64,000 nucleotides of DNA from Carallia brachiata (lineage: Eukaryota; Streptophyta; Magnoliopsida; Malpighiales; Rhizophoraceae), in the NCBI GenBank assembly GCA_021464245.1, contig JADCRB010000028.1, positions 6,057,067-6,121,066 of the forward strand, given 5' to 3'. Below, in pieces: positions 50,421 through 61,115 of the stretch. Numbering within the stretch: position 1 is the first letter of the stretch; each line of letters begins with the position of its first letter. Under the pieces are notes generated by a model that saw only the letters and a program-made list of their open reading frames with translations, was not told where the DNA came from and made no database searches. The translations under genes were made by a program, and so were the position numbers.

Positions 50421-52068
50421 CAATAAATTTAAGGGTTGATATACAAATTTATTCGCAACTCCGCACATTTTGACAAATATAGCCTGTATCTTATAAAAAT
50501 GACAAATTTAGTAATCTTGAAATGTTTTTTTAAACAATTTTTAGCCAACTGTTAACGTTGCTCGACGGAAAAACGTTTGGCTCAGATCTATACCTCTTGG
50601 AGTCAAAAACAATCTAGGAAGCAAATTTTTAGCTAGATTTTTTACTAATAGTTTTTCCGTTGAGCGAGGTCAACAGCTAGCTAGAATTGTTTACAAAAAA
50701 TATTCTAAGAATACCAAATTATCATTTGTAAGGTCACGCTAGATTTGTTAAAAGCGCGGAATTGTAGATGAATTAGTATATTAGCTATAAATTCAAAATG
50801 CTTAGTAAAGTGTATAACTTATGCTGTAGTTGGGTAATTAACTTCTAGACGTTTAGCAATCAACTTTAAAAGTGCCCATTACGCAACTACTGACTTTGGT
50901 GATTGTCATAGTTGTCAAAGCACAAAGCAAGCAACATCTAAATTCTCTTATAAACAATATTGACTGAATAATATTAATCATGATACAAAGAAATGTGTCC
51001 CAAGATGTCTTGCAAAAGTAAAATTATGATGAGTTAGCACTAATTGCATGATAATATAAATTAATTCTTGTTGAATTAGAAATTTGGACGGAAAGAATTA
51101 CAAGTCTTGAGGTTTTTGCCTTATTGTAATGGTTGAAACAATGTGTTTCAAATATATTGGTGGGGTTCAATCTCTGCTCTGTGACCTCACCTTTTCCATC
51201 CCCCATTGTTACTATCAACTCTATAAAATTAAAAAAAAAAAAAAGAAAAAGAAAAAACGAATCACAAGTGGTGGTGGTGGTATTGGTGTACGACATCAAT
51301 GGAAATATGAAACTCAAATTTTAAACTTTATTGGTGGCTCTATTACCATCGTTTTTGGCGTGGCCACAACACAAAAGGGAATGGCAACAACCACGCCATA
51401 TATTTTTGGGACAACACAAGACTTTTATCAGTGGATTGTTATTAAAAATGTAATATGCTAATTATAATTTTTTTTTTATTTTTTGGTTATATTTTAAAAT
51501 GTGGGCTACATCATTATTGAATCTACATTATAGTGTGATTCAAGCAGAGCATCTTGGCAAAATAGGCAAAATTGGTGGTTTTATGGTTGTAGATTTTTTT
51601 TTTTTTTTAGGTCTTAAGTTGATTTAAGTGAGGGAAGATTGTATAGGATAGGCCTGAGTTCGAACCCCCGGCTCTCAAACCTTGCCTGGGTGGCCGTTGG
51701 CGAACCCCAGAGATTGTTGTAGATTTTGTAGTATGAAGTTTATGGATTGGTGCAATGAATTTGGACCTACATGTTGTGTCATTGAGCTATTCAATGTTTC
51801 TGTTTTTATATTTTTTTATTTTGTTACATTGCATTTGCTTGCGGGCAGGTTTTGCATTACTGGATGTTGAATGAAACTTATAAACATTGATCTAAAGAGA
51901 GCATCAAAATGAAGTTGAAGAATCTGAAAAAAAAAAAAAAATGATTCTAATTCTTCTATGCAGCAGATGCATATATAATCTTTAAGATTATATTGCAGGT
52001 ACGAATAGCTATATTAGTGCTCCAGTCATGATGAACTTGACTCTACCAGGATTTTTTAAGCAACCTTT
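50421..52068. other. Intergenic region
   Basis: No gene is supported. Near 51650-51680 there is a tRNA B-box-like word GAGTTCGAACCCCC, and near 51230 an A-rich tract. Poly-T and poly-A runs are frequent. Confidence 0.55.
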
Positions 52069-53103
52069 CTAATGATTTACACTACAAAAAAGATGGAAGA
52101 TACCAATTCTAGTTGCACAATGATTGCCCAGGATGTTAAATTCACGCCCTTTCGGGTTGGCAATTTGAGAGAAGATATCATTAGAGTCATCAGATCCAAC
52201 ACTCATCTCACGATCGCTCCTGGGCGGCGGGTTTCTGTAGTGTGATGACGAGTTGCTGTTTCCTAGACTATCTTCTGGAGTTTCACTTCCTGAACTTGTT
52301 GACCAATGAATTGAGCCATCAGGATTTTTCTGAAGTTGAAGTGCCAATTCAAAGTTCCATAGCACGTCGCCCATGCTGGGGCGTTCGAGTCCCGATTCAG
52401 CCAAGGACTTCTGAGCTGTGTCCACGAATTTCTTGAGGCATTCGGGCTTGATCTGCTTGTTTATCTTAGGATCAATGATGTCTTCAATAATGCCTTTTTT
52501 GTGGCAGTGAAGAGCCCAATCAGCAAGACTAACCTGTTCCTTTGGAAGGCTAGGATTCAGGGCAGGCCTTGAGCACAGTGCCTCAAATAAGACAACCCCA
52601 AATGAATAGACATCAGACTTCTCAGTCAATTGTTGTCTTTTGAAGTATTCAAGATCCAAGTAGCCAAAACTACCTTTAACCACAATACTAACATGTCCTT
52701 TTCCATATTAGGACCAGTTTTGAGAGCCCGAAATCCGAACCCTTGGCTTCCCAATTCTCATCCAGCAGAATGTTTGTGGTTTTGACACCCCTGTGAATGA
52801 TTGTGTACTTGGCCCCAGTGTGCAAGTAGTGGAGTCCTCCGGCAGCTCCAATGCAAATCACCAGCCATTGCTTCCATGACAGCTTAGTTTTCTTGCTATT
52901 GTAAAGATGCTCCCTCATAGTCCCAAGTGGCATATAGTCGTAAACCAGGCACATCTCATTGTCTTCTTCACAAAATCCAATCAGTGAGACCAGATTCTTG
53001 TGTCTCAACTAAGAAAGCATCTCAATCTCAGTCTGAAACTCATTAACTCCTTGTTCTGATTGGGGATTTGACCTTTTAATGGCTACCTTCACTGTTTGAT
53101 CAA

Positions 53104-53613
53104 TGAAGGAGATTGTCCTTGAACATTGCAAGAGCCACTTAGTGGAAAATTCTGTTATGGTGGTTACTTTATACCCAGCAGAAGAGTGGTTCTTTTGGAA
53201 TGAGACGTTCTAGTTCAATCTTTAGTCACTTACTCTATTAGTTTGTTTGAATCTTTAGTTTGGTTTAAGAGATTTTACTGTAACTCATGATTGAGCTAGT
53301 ATTTAGTGGGTTTAGTTGATGCAGAGCATGGACTTTGCTTGTAGCTTTGGTTAATTTCATTAGGTAAGTAATGTGCTTATCAAGAGTATGGTTCACTTGT
53401 ACTTTATTACTTGTGTTAGTGGCTATAACCTATCATTAAATATATGAAATGAATGTCATTTGATGTGCTTTTATGCCCCAAAATTTCAGTCTCTCCTCTG
53501 TTTCTATTATGTTGGTTTTGTTTTTCTGCAAAGTCAATTTGCTGGTTTGCTCTCTGCAAACACTTACACTGCTTAGGTCCATAATATTCACTATTTGCTA
53601 TTTTTTGCTAACA
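53104..53613 (+). repeat. 5' LTR of the Copia element
   Basis: 510 bases from TGAAGGAGATTG to TTTGCTAACA. It ends directly at the primer-binding site and shares its last 171 bases with 55193-55368. Confidence 0.85.
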
Positions 53614-53626
53614 TGGTATCATATTG
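53614..53626 (+). other. Primer-binding site of the Copia element
   Basis: TGGTATCATATTG directly follows the 5' LTR. The first eight bases match the standard plant initiator-tRNA-Met primer site, and the rest has decayed. Confidence 0.75.
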
Positions 53627-53735
53627 TAGATGATCTTTAAGGGACCTGTGAAACACAAGAGAAACATTGTGAGGAGAGAAGTGAGAGAGAGTTTTTTGCT
53701 GCTATTTGTGTTTCAAAATTCTTGTAGCTCTTGTC

Positions 53736-54574
53736 ATGACTTTAGCAAACTACAATCCTATGCCACCATTTAAGTTCAGCGGTGAGAATTATGTGCAGTG
53801 GACTGTCCTTATGAAGACTTATCTGAAGGCTTATGATCTTTGGGAAGTAACAGAGAATGGAGGAGAGCCACCTGCAGTTCCAGTAAATCCCACAGTGGCA
53901 CAATTGAAGAATCACAGTGAACAAGTTGCTAAGTACTTCAAAGCACTCTCTTGCATACAAACTGCTGTTAGTGAGGGCATTCTTTCAAGGATTATGACCT
54001 GTGAGACAGCACAATAAACTTGGCAAAAGCTCAAGGAGGAGTTTGGAGAGTCAGATAAGTCAAGAATATGAGACTCTTGAACTTGAGAAGAGAGTATGAT
54101 GCCTTGAAGATGAAGGACTCTGAATCTGTCAAGGAGTTTGGGGATAGATTGATGAAGATTGTCAATCAAATGAGATTCCTTGGAGATGACATATCAACTC
54201 AGAAAATAGTGGAGAAGGTTTTAGTGAGTTTACCTATGAAGTTTGAGGCCAAGGTGACTTCTCTTGAAGACTCTAAGGATTTGTCACAAATCACAGTTGC
54301 TGAACTTTTCAATACTCTACAAATACATGAGCAAAGAAGAGCACTAAACCAAGATAAACCTATTGAAGGTGCTTTGATGGCAAAAGCAAAGGGTAAGACT
54401 CACTCAAAGCAGCAAGTAGATGTGAAGATAGAGAAAAGTGAAGCTGAAAATAGTAGGAGCAGCAAAGAGAACAATTTATGTGAAATCTGCAAGAGACTTG
54501 ACTATTTCTCAAAAAATTGTTGGAGAAGACCAGATGTAGTGTGCAGATTTTGTAACAAAAAAGGTCATGTTTAA
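53736..54574 (+). pseudogene. Copia Gag region, interrupted
   Basis: An ATG near 53736 opens a frame with FKFSGENYVQW and MKTYLKAYDLWE, typical of the N-terminal Gag region of plant Copia elements. An in-frame TAA lies near 54015. The frame resumes at about 54068 with MRLLNLRREYDALKMKD and continues to the zinc-knuckle cysteines before stopping near 54572. It cannot make a full Gag. Confidence 0.8.
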
Positions 54575-55192
54575 GGGATATGCGGTCAAAGAGAAACCAA
54601 CATCAAGATCAGCAGCAAACACAAATGCTGCAACAACAACAACAAGCTGAGGTTGCTGGTGTTGTCAAGCATGAAATTGAGAAGGAGCTCTTTGTGGCTT
54701 CTTGTTGTTTCTCTTCCAAGTTGTGTGATTCATGACTTATTGATAGTGGACGCACAGATCATATGTGTCCACTGCCAAATGCTTTTGAAAAATTGGATAG
54801 AAGCTATGCTTCAAGGTGAAAATTGGAGATGGAAGGCTGTTAAAGGTTCAGGGAAGGGGAAGTGTTGCTGTTCATACATTCTCAGGTATAATATACATTC
54901 AAGATGTGTTCTTTGTTCCTGAGATAAGTCAAAATATGTTAAGTGTGCTCAATTGCTAGAAAGTGGTTATTCTTTATTTTTCAAAGACAAGTGCTGCACT
55001 ATCTTAGATTCAGCTGGAGTTGAACTAATCATTGTAAAAATGAAAGGAAAAAGCTTTCCTTTAGACTTCACTGATGTGAATATGTCTGCTCTTAACAATA
55101 TTGCTGGAAATTCTGTCCTATGGACATGAAAGAATGGACCATGATCACATAGTAGCTTTGGAAAATCTGCATAAGGATAAATTGGTTCTTGA

Positions 55193-55368
55193 TATGAAAT
55201 GAATGTCATTTGAGATGCTTTTATTCCCCAAAATTTCAGTCTCTCCTCTCTTTCTATTATGCTGGTTTTGTTTTTTTTTCCGCAAAGTCAGTTTTGCTGG
55301 TTTGCTGTTTGCAAACACTTACACTGCTTAAGTCCATAATGTTCACTACTTGCTATTTTTTGCTAACA
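55193..55368 (+). repeat. Truncated 3' LTR of the Copia element
   Basis: It matches only the last third of the 5' LTR (53443-53613) and lacks the first 340 bases. It differs from its partner at about one position in ten, so the insertion is not recent. Confidence 0.85.
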
Positions 55369-56500
55369 ATCAATGACACCTTTGTGCACTTTGCCAAAGC
55401 CTCCAATACCAATGACACTAGACTCGTCAAAATTTTTCGTTGCTTTTTTTTATCTCAGGCAGTGTGAAATGCCAGCAAAGACCCTGAGCCACTGTTGAAA
55501 GATGGCTGCTGTTGCTTTTCCCAGAGATTGTTGACTTGCTTCCCGTAGTATGGGAATAGATGGCAGCCAGCTAGAACTGTGTGAATTAGGGCCAGGAAGT
55601 CTTTTCTTCCTTTGATATACAGCAATGCATAGTGCAGCCACTACGGCAAATCCAACAGCCCCCCCAGCTGCTCCTCCAATCATCGATTTGTTATATAATT
55701 TGAAAGTTTTGGTGTTATTCTCAGACACATCACGGGCGAGCACTGCCGACAGTTCAGGGTTTGCTCCTGCCAAGTTCTGCTTTGCATCACTCATCTAAAT
55801 ATCTCTATTCTATTGACTGATGCATCATAATATTCAGGCTTCAACTCAGTTGATGGATGCAAGGCCACCCAAATTGCTTCATCACCTGGCCTATCAGAGA
55901 CAAATAATAATCCTTATTGGTGGGCACGCCAATCTTTCCTGTTCAACCAATTATATCTGCTGGAGGATCAACTTGGGCTGTTTTATTGTTAATGTAAATG
56001 TCAAAGATTTTCTGGTTGACCTTGGTTAAGTTGAATTCGCAAAAATGCAACCTCACGATGTAAGTGAAATTGGCATCAACCTGAAAAACCCATGTCAGAT
56101 TGTATTACAGGTTCAGGTCCTTTGAATTTCCCATGCCTCTTGCTGTAGCATAACACATCAGCAGGAGCTGCATACTGTGGCAATTCTCGATATTGGATTT
56201 TGAAATCGTCACTACTCTTCAGTCCACCCCGACTGCAGCACCATATAAATAAGGCATGTCATTGTACCAAGTCCTTCCAAGACCATCAGAGTCCTTGTTT
56301 AGGGGTATCAACTGGCCCCCAACATTCAACCTATACATTGTCTGCAAATTTGAGCCGGTCGCATCAAAAGTCTGGCCCTCAAACCCCACCATTGTCCCTG
56401 AGCCAAAGAGTTCAGGGATTGGAATCAACTCAATGCCATTAACAAAAGCAAAAGTTTCAGATTTGTCTACCGGCCTAAATGTGACATCAAGAATATCAGA

Positions 56501-57118
56501 TGCTATTATAGGTGTTAAAATCTGACCCGACTCAAATGGGTTGACCCGAATTCGCCCGAAAAAAGACGACCCGAACCCGATCCGAAAAATGACATAACCC
56601 GAAGTAACCCAAAAATCTTGGGTCAAATCTGAATCCAATACTAACTCGATATGTCAGACCTGAACTATTTTTTTCTTAAGGAAATAAAATAAAATAAAAA
56701 AATTTAGCATATTATATATTATAAAAAGTATAAATTCTACTATTTTCAATATAAATCTTAATTATAAATTTTTTTAGAATATTTTGAGATTTTTTATATA
56801 ATTTTAAATTTTAGTTTAATTTTTTAGAATATTTTCAAAGAAATTTCTTCAATTATTTTTTGATCATATAATTTTTTTTTTATTTTTAAAAATTTTTAGT
56901 AAAATTTTTAAAATTTTTAAAATTTTTAATAAAAAATATCACATCATCATTTTTTATAACGTGACTAACCCGTAGGTTGACCTGAACCCAAAATGATCCA
57001 ACTCAAAATGACCCAAAAATAACTTGACTTATAAGTAACCCGACTCGAAACAACTCAAACCTAAAACAACCTAACCCGAACTTGACCCGATAACCTATTT
57101 TGACACCTATAAATAGCA
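56501..57118. mobile_element. Small inverted-repeat element rich in ACCCGA words
   Basis: About 618 bases that interrupt the first malectin domain of the receptor kinase pseudogene. The left end TGCTATTATAGGTGTTAAAA is mirrored at the right end, whose reverse complement reads TGCTATTTATAGGTGTCAAA. Both ends carry many degenerate ACCCGA and GACCCGA words, and the centre is strongly AT-rich. There is no coding sequence. It fits a non-autonomous DNA transposon. I cannot fix the target-site duplication, so the superfamily stays open. Confidence 0.7.
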
Positions 57119-57577
57119 CGGAAAGTCAGAGAATACTCTTTAATAAGGTAGGCCTGTGTAAGGGCCTCAGCTGTGATTAATGTACTAAAATTGTTCAGGA
57201 GGGTAACACCAGCTGACACAACCAAAAAGTACGACTTTGAGATATCAAGGCTCAAATAGTCAGCTGGTAAAAGTGCTGCCTGAGCCAATAGCGGGTTTTC
57301 AGCTTGATGGGGAGCTTATAGGTTGCTTTGGATGTCAAGATTCTGGTATCCATATATGGAACTTCTGAGACAATTGACGAGCCTTGGATATTTGTCTCTA
57401 GAATGTGGATGGTTTCCGACAATGTGCTTGACATTTGATTCCATTTTTGTCCATCACCATCTGTCGCACCATCTTATGACCCACAGTTTAAATACAAAGC
57501 TTGTAGGCCTGCACTGAAGACCAAAAGGGCATTGAAAAGAACAGAGAAACAAGCAAGAGAAAACAAAATGTGGGCAT

Positions 57578-59271
57578 AGGTGTGCACGACTGAAGGGGAA
57601 GGATCAAAAGGCCATGTACCTCGGTGTATAGGAAAAACCAAAAAAAAAAGAGGCTTTCTAACAGAAAAATAGACAGGAAGATTTCTTGTACGCCGGAGAT
57701 TGAAACTTCTGCTGCTATTTTCTCTCTTTTGTTTGTTTATAGAAATTTTGGGTCTGCCTAGGCCATTTTTATTTAGCCATGGCCAAACATGGCTGGACTA
57801 GAGGGGAACAAACCAGGCAAGAAAGATGGTAAAACCTTCCAAGGTTCTTCCATGGTATTGGCTCTTTACTTTGTTCTTTTCTTTGCTTAAAAATTCATTG
57901 TTGAAATTGGCATGTGGTTGAAAATTGAGGAAGGAGAGCAATAATCTCAAACCTCTTTGTGATTGATTGGTTCCACAAGGCTTGGATATCCATTGGAATC
58001 TATAAATAAAAGGCTAAATTTAGCAACATGTTCCTATAATCCTTTTAGCTTAATTCAGGTTCGTGAACTAAGGATTAGAACCAGCCATTTGCATTTTTTA
58101 GATAGCTGACTCACTAGATAGGTGATTTTCACACTTTTACCTTAGATTCTACTGCCAAATGAGATTATAATGGATTCAGTCAATGGATTTATGAGGTTTA
58201 TATTTAGACAGCATTAGCAATGCATTGGTGAGGTATTGACTAAGATAAACAGAAAAAAGCAGAGATTAAGATTTGCTTACCAGAATAATGAGCAGTCCTT
58301 TGGTCGTGCTTCCTGAAAACAAGTTGAAAATGAGAGATGAAGATTGAATCAAATGATGTAATAGTGTGATTGTTGATGAGATCTAACACCAATTCTAACT
58401 TTCACAACAATGGAAAAAACAGCACCGTTTGCACACAGTTCAACATATTTATTTCACTGCCATTGACCGCTAATATCGCATGGTGATCTGTAATTTCCGT
58501 ATGTTTTCAAAAAGGCTGCAAAATTATATATTGGCAGCTCACTACAACAGCAAGATTAAGATGCTCATGACTTTATAATACTGCAAGACATATCATTGAT
58601 AATATTAATAGTGAATAAATCCACCCACAATTTTTAGAGATGAAATGAACTTGTTCCAAGAAAGGGCATTCCCAATTGTACAAGGCTCCCAAACTGGGGT
58701 AAAGGATGATATGTACGCAATATTACCGTTACCTGTGACCTCGAAGTTCACTATGGAGTACGCTTACCGTTACACCAACAGTCTACCTGCTAAATAACAG
58801 AATTTCGTTCAAAACAATTCCCAAAATCCGGGGAGTGCACAGGATCACTCTTTCCAGGGACATTTTACAGGATCAAAACAAAACTAACCAAAACAGACAA
58901 ACATTTACATACACAAAAACAAACAATCATCTCCCTGCTTAATTACCGGAATAGGCCAACCCCCCAAATATAGCGAAGGGAAGTTGCTGCTGACAGTTAC
59001 AAATGAATGGTTGGTTAGTACACCAAACTAACCAAAATCTCCGCCTCCAACGGATAGCCGTGACAGCCACAACCCAATTAGCCAGCTGCCTCTCTTGTTA
59101 ATGAATGATATAACAATTGAAAAGCCCTCTCCGTCACATTTGCCTTGGCCTAGCCGGGCTCGCGTTGAACTTACAGGACCACCCCCCACACTCTCTTTTC
59201 GTTGCCGCGGCGCGGCAGCAAATTAAATAACGTTGCTGTCGTTGCCAGAGACATCATTTGTCGTTAAAAAC
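57578..59271. other. Divergent intergenic region between the receptor pseudogene and DUF1685 gene
   Basis: The two genes point away from each other, so this 1.7 kb should hold both promoters. No further coding feature is visible. A GC-richer patch at about 59150-59220 precedes the DUF1685 start and is its likely proximal promoter and leader. Confidence 0.55.
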
Positions 59272-60854
59272 ATGAACGGAGAAGATATAAGAAGAGAAGA
59301 GAAGAACATAATGGCAATGGAAACAAAAACAAAATCATTAATATCATCGTCCCCATCCTCGTCCTCGTCACAGTCGTTGAACGACTCGGATTCTGAGGAC
59401 TTGCAGCGCATGCCATTGACGCCACCGAGGCGGATAAGCAAGAAGCGGCTGTCGAAGCAGCTTTCCATGGTGGAGACAACGCGGGACAAGGCGTGGGAGA
59501 GGCGGCGCCTCCAGTTCTTGCGGCAGGTAAGGAGGAAGGATGGGAATATGGTTGATTACGATGACTTGACGGACGAGGACTTGCATGAGCTTAAAGGGTG
59601 CATAGAGCTTGGTTTTGGGTTCAATGAGGAGGAGGGGCAGCAGCTGTGCAACACATTGCCGGCTTTGGACTTGTATTTCGCCGTGAACCGGCAGCTCTCC
59701 CCGAGCCCTGTGTCGACACCGCAGAGGAGATCGACGTCGTCGCTGGGAGGGCGGTCATCGTCGTTCGGTAGCCCGAAGAGTGACCAGGATTGGAAACTAT
59801 GTAGCCCAGGTAAAGGTTTCATAACCCCACCTCAAGCAAGAAAAAACATTGTGGAACAATCTTTGCTTTTTTTTTTTTTTTCTTTTTTAAATAAAAAAAG
59901 AAATGGTAAACCAGGTGAGGAAATGTAAAAATATTAATTATTTCAAAAATATTAATTCTGATTTTAAAAATAACAGCATCAGTTTCACTGGGTACAAAAC
60001 TCGGCACACAAACTATCTAGATACCAACATTTATCCTTTCAAATAAAACTAGAAAGCATATATTTTTAATCATTCCAATTAAGTTAGATTTTCAAAACGG
60101 TTAATACATAGTTCCAAATTTCATTATAGCAATCGTAACTATTTGCATGTGATAATGTAATGTAACGTGTGATCCCACGTTTCATACACATTTCACTACC
60201 TTCATATAACTATTTCGTAAATTTGGTTTTATAATCAGTTGGTTTTTTTTTTTTTTTTGATATTAGAAATAGTTGTAGTTTATTAAATGTTAGAAGAGAA
60301 AAGGAGGTTGGTGCATTACATCTAGGGTTTTAGCTCTCCAAACCTAATTAATAAGTATTTTTTAGAAGGAGTCGGGATTTAAAATCAACTTTGTCTCCAA
60401 ACTCCCTCCTTTAATAAAGTGTGGTGGTCATCCAAACTAAGTGCGAATTGTTATAATTAATTGATCGAAACAGTGAAACTTCTTTTCTCAAACTCTTTAT
60501 TACATTTACAATCATAGTCCAAAAAAGAGCACGAAGTTAATGGAAAAATGATAACGTCAAGAAGATTGGAAATTTTTTGGGAAAAAAAGCTCGAGAAGAT
60601 TCTTCATTGAATGTGCTAGATGAATCAGAAGTTAATGCAAAAATGGTAAGGTAACCAGTATTTATTTCCACAATAATATGCCTGATCATCGTTAATCATT
60701 TAATTTAATTACCGTACATTTGTTGTTGTATGAAGGTGTGGAATTTATGTGGATTTTTTTTTTGGCTTTTGCAGGGGATAATCCTGAGCAAGTTAAGACC
60801 AAGCTAAGGCATTGGGCACAAGCTGTAGCTTGTTCAGTAATGCAGTCTTATTAA
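59272..60854 (+). CDS. DUF1685-family protein, intact
   Basis: The family is plant-specific and of unknown function (Arabidopsis At3g04700 type). Two exons, 59272-59809 and 60775-60854, join in frame and give 205 residues. The N-terminal 45 residues are rich in Ser, Asp and Glu and look disordered. The conserved core reads SKKRLSKQLSMVETTRDKAW at about 56-75, then LHELKGCIELGFGF at 104-117 and LPALDLYFAVNRQL at 129-142. A Ser-rich linker follows. The short last exon gives the invariant end VKTKLRHWAQAVACSVMQSY. The start at 59272 is the first ATG in frame; internal Met at residues 14 and 16 are alternatives. The intron is GT-AG, 965 bases. Confidence 0.9.
59810..60774 (+). other. Intron of the DUF1685 gene
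   Basis: A GTAAAG donor and GCAG acceptor. An 18-base T run at about 60243, followed by moderately complex sequence to 60480, may be an old retroposed repeat in reverse orientation, but I cannot name it. Confidence 0.6.
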
Positions 60855-60902
60855 TGATTCAAGTGTGGGATGGCTTTTGTACAGGGAGAAGCAAAAATGA
60901 GA

Positions 60903-60922
60903 ATATATATATATATATATAT
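60903..60922. repeat. AT microsatellite
   Basis: Ten AT units in the 3' flank of the DUF1685 gene. Confidence 0.85.
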
Positions 60923-61098
60923 TAAAGGAGCAATTGAGAAAAAGGAGCTCTACATATACATATTGGAGAAGAAAATAATAAAAGTGATTGAAATAGGGAG
61001 GGAGGGGGGCACTGGTTGGCTCAAGTTTGCCAAGAAAATTTAGTCTTTTTTTGAACTTTTGATAATTCAGGCCAGGAAGTAAATGTTGTGGCCATCTT

Positions 61099-61115
61099 GG
61101 GGGGGGGGGGGGGGG
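61099..61115. repeat. Homopolymer of 17 G
   Basis: A long G run, interrupted by one T and then four more G, in the 3' flank of the DUF1685 gene. It is unusual in so AT-rich a region. Length is likely to be unreliable in any assembly. Confidence 0.85.

Larger units (their letters stand above)
53104..55368 (+). mobile_element. Internally deleted Ty1/Copia-type LTR retrotransposon
   Basis: It begins TG and ends CA, with a 5-base target duplication ATCAA at 53099-53103 and 55369-55373. The left LTR is 53104-53613. The PBS TGGTATCA starts at 53614 and complements initiator methionine tRNA. The right LTR is only 176 bases. Inside, a Gag frame runs from about 53736 to 54580 with interrupting stops. 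It contains a UBN2/DUF4219-type region and zinc-knuckle cysteines (CEICKR, CRFCNKKGH). A remnant with the protease-like LIDSG follows near 54740. Integrase, reverse transcriptase and RNase H are absent. It sits in the kinase exon of the ANXUR-type pseudogene in the opposite orientation. Confidence 0.9.
52069..57577 (-). pseudogene. ANXUR/FERONIA-type (CrRLK1L) receptor kinase pseudogene with nested insertions
   Basis: The family is the malectin-like receptor kinases that sense cell-wall integrity with RALF peptides; ANX1 (At3g04690) acts in pollen tubes. A hydrophobic signal peptide starts at 57577. The first malectin segment (LNCGS, DGATDGDGQKW, SEVPY, TRYWLR) runs to about 57110 and continues from 56500 (FAFVNGIELIPIPE, YRLNVGG). 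A degraded second malectin part lies at 55800-56215 and the membrane helix near 55600-55700. The kinase splits at GVID: ATP loop GIGGFGKVHKG before 55374, then VAIKRSN from 53098 downward. Lesions include a frameshift near 57497, TAA at 57474-57476, TAG at 53009-53011, HRD changed to HRG at 52787-52789, frameshifts near 52700 and 55460, a Copia element (53104-55368) and an inverted-repeat element (56501-57118). Clearly dead. Confidence 0.9.

Noticed and set aside
51640..51720. tRNA-like word GAGTTCGAACCCCC
   Set aside because: It resembles a B box and T loop but I cannot fold a cloverleaf with an acceptor stem around it. It may be an old SINE remnant.
54653..54922. Plus-strand open frame of 89 codons after the Gag region
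   Set aside because: It overlaps the decayed protease part of the Copia element in another frame and shows no independent family resemblance.
56520..57080. Telomere-like ACCCGA words taken as an interstitial telomere
   Set aside because: The words are variable, are not arranged in a tandem array, and are confined between inverted ends, so a small transposon explains them.
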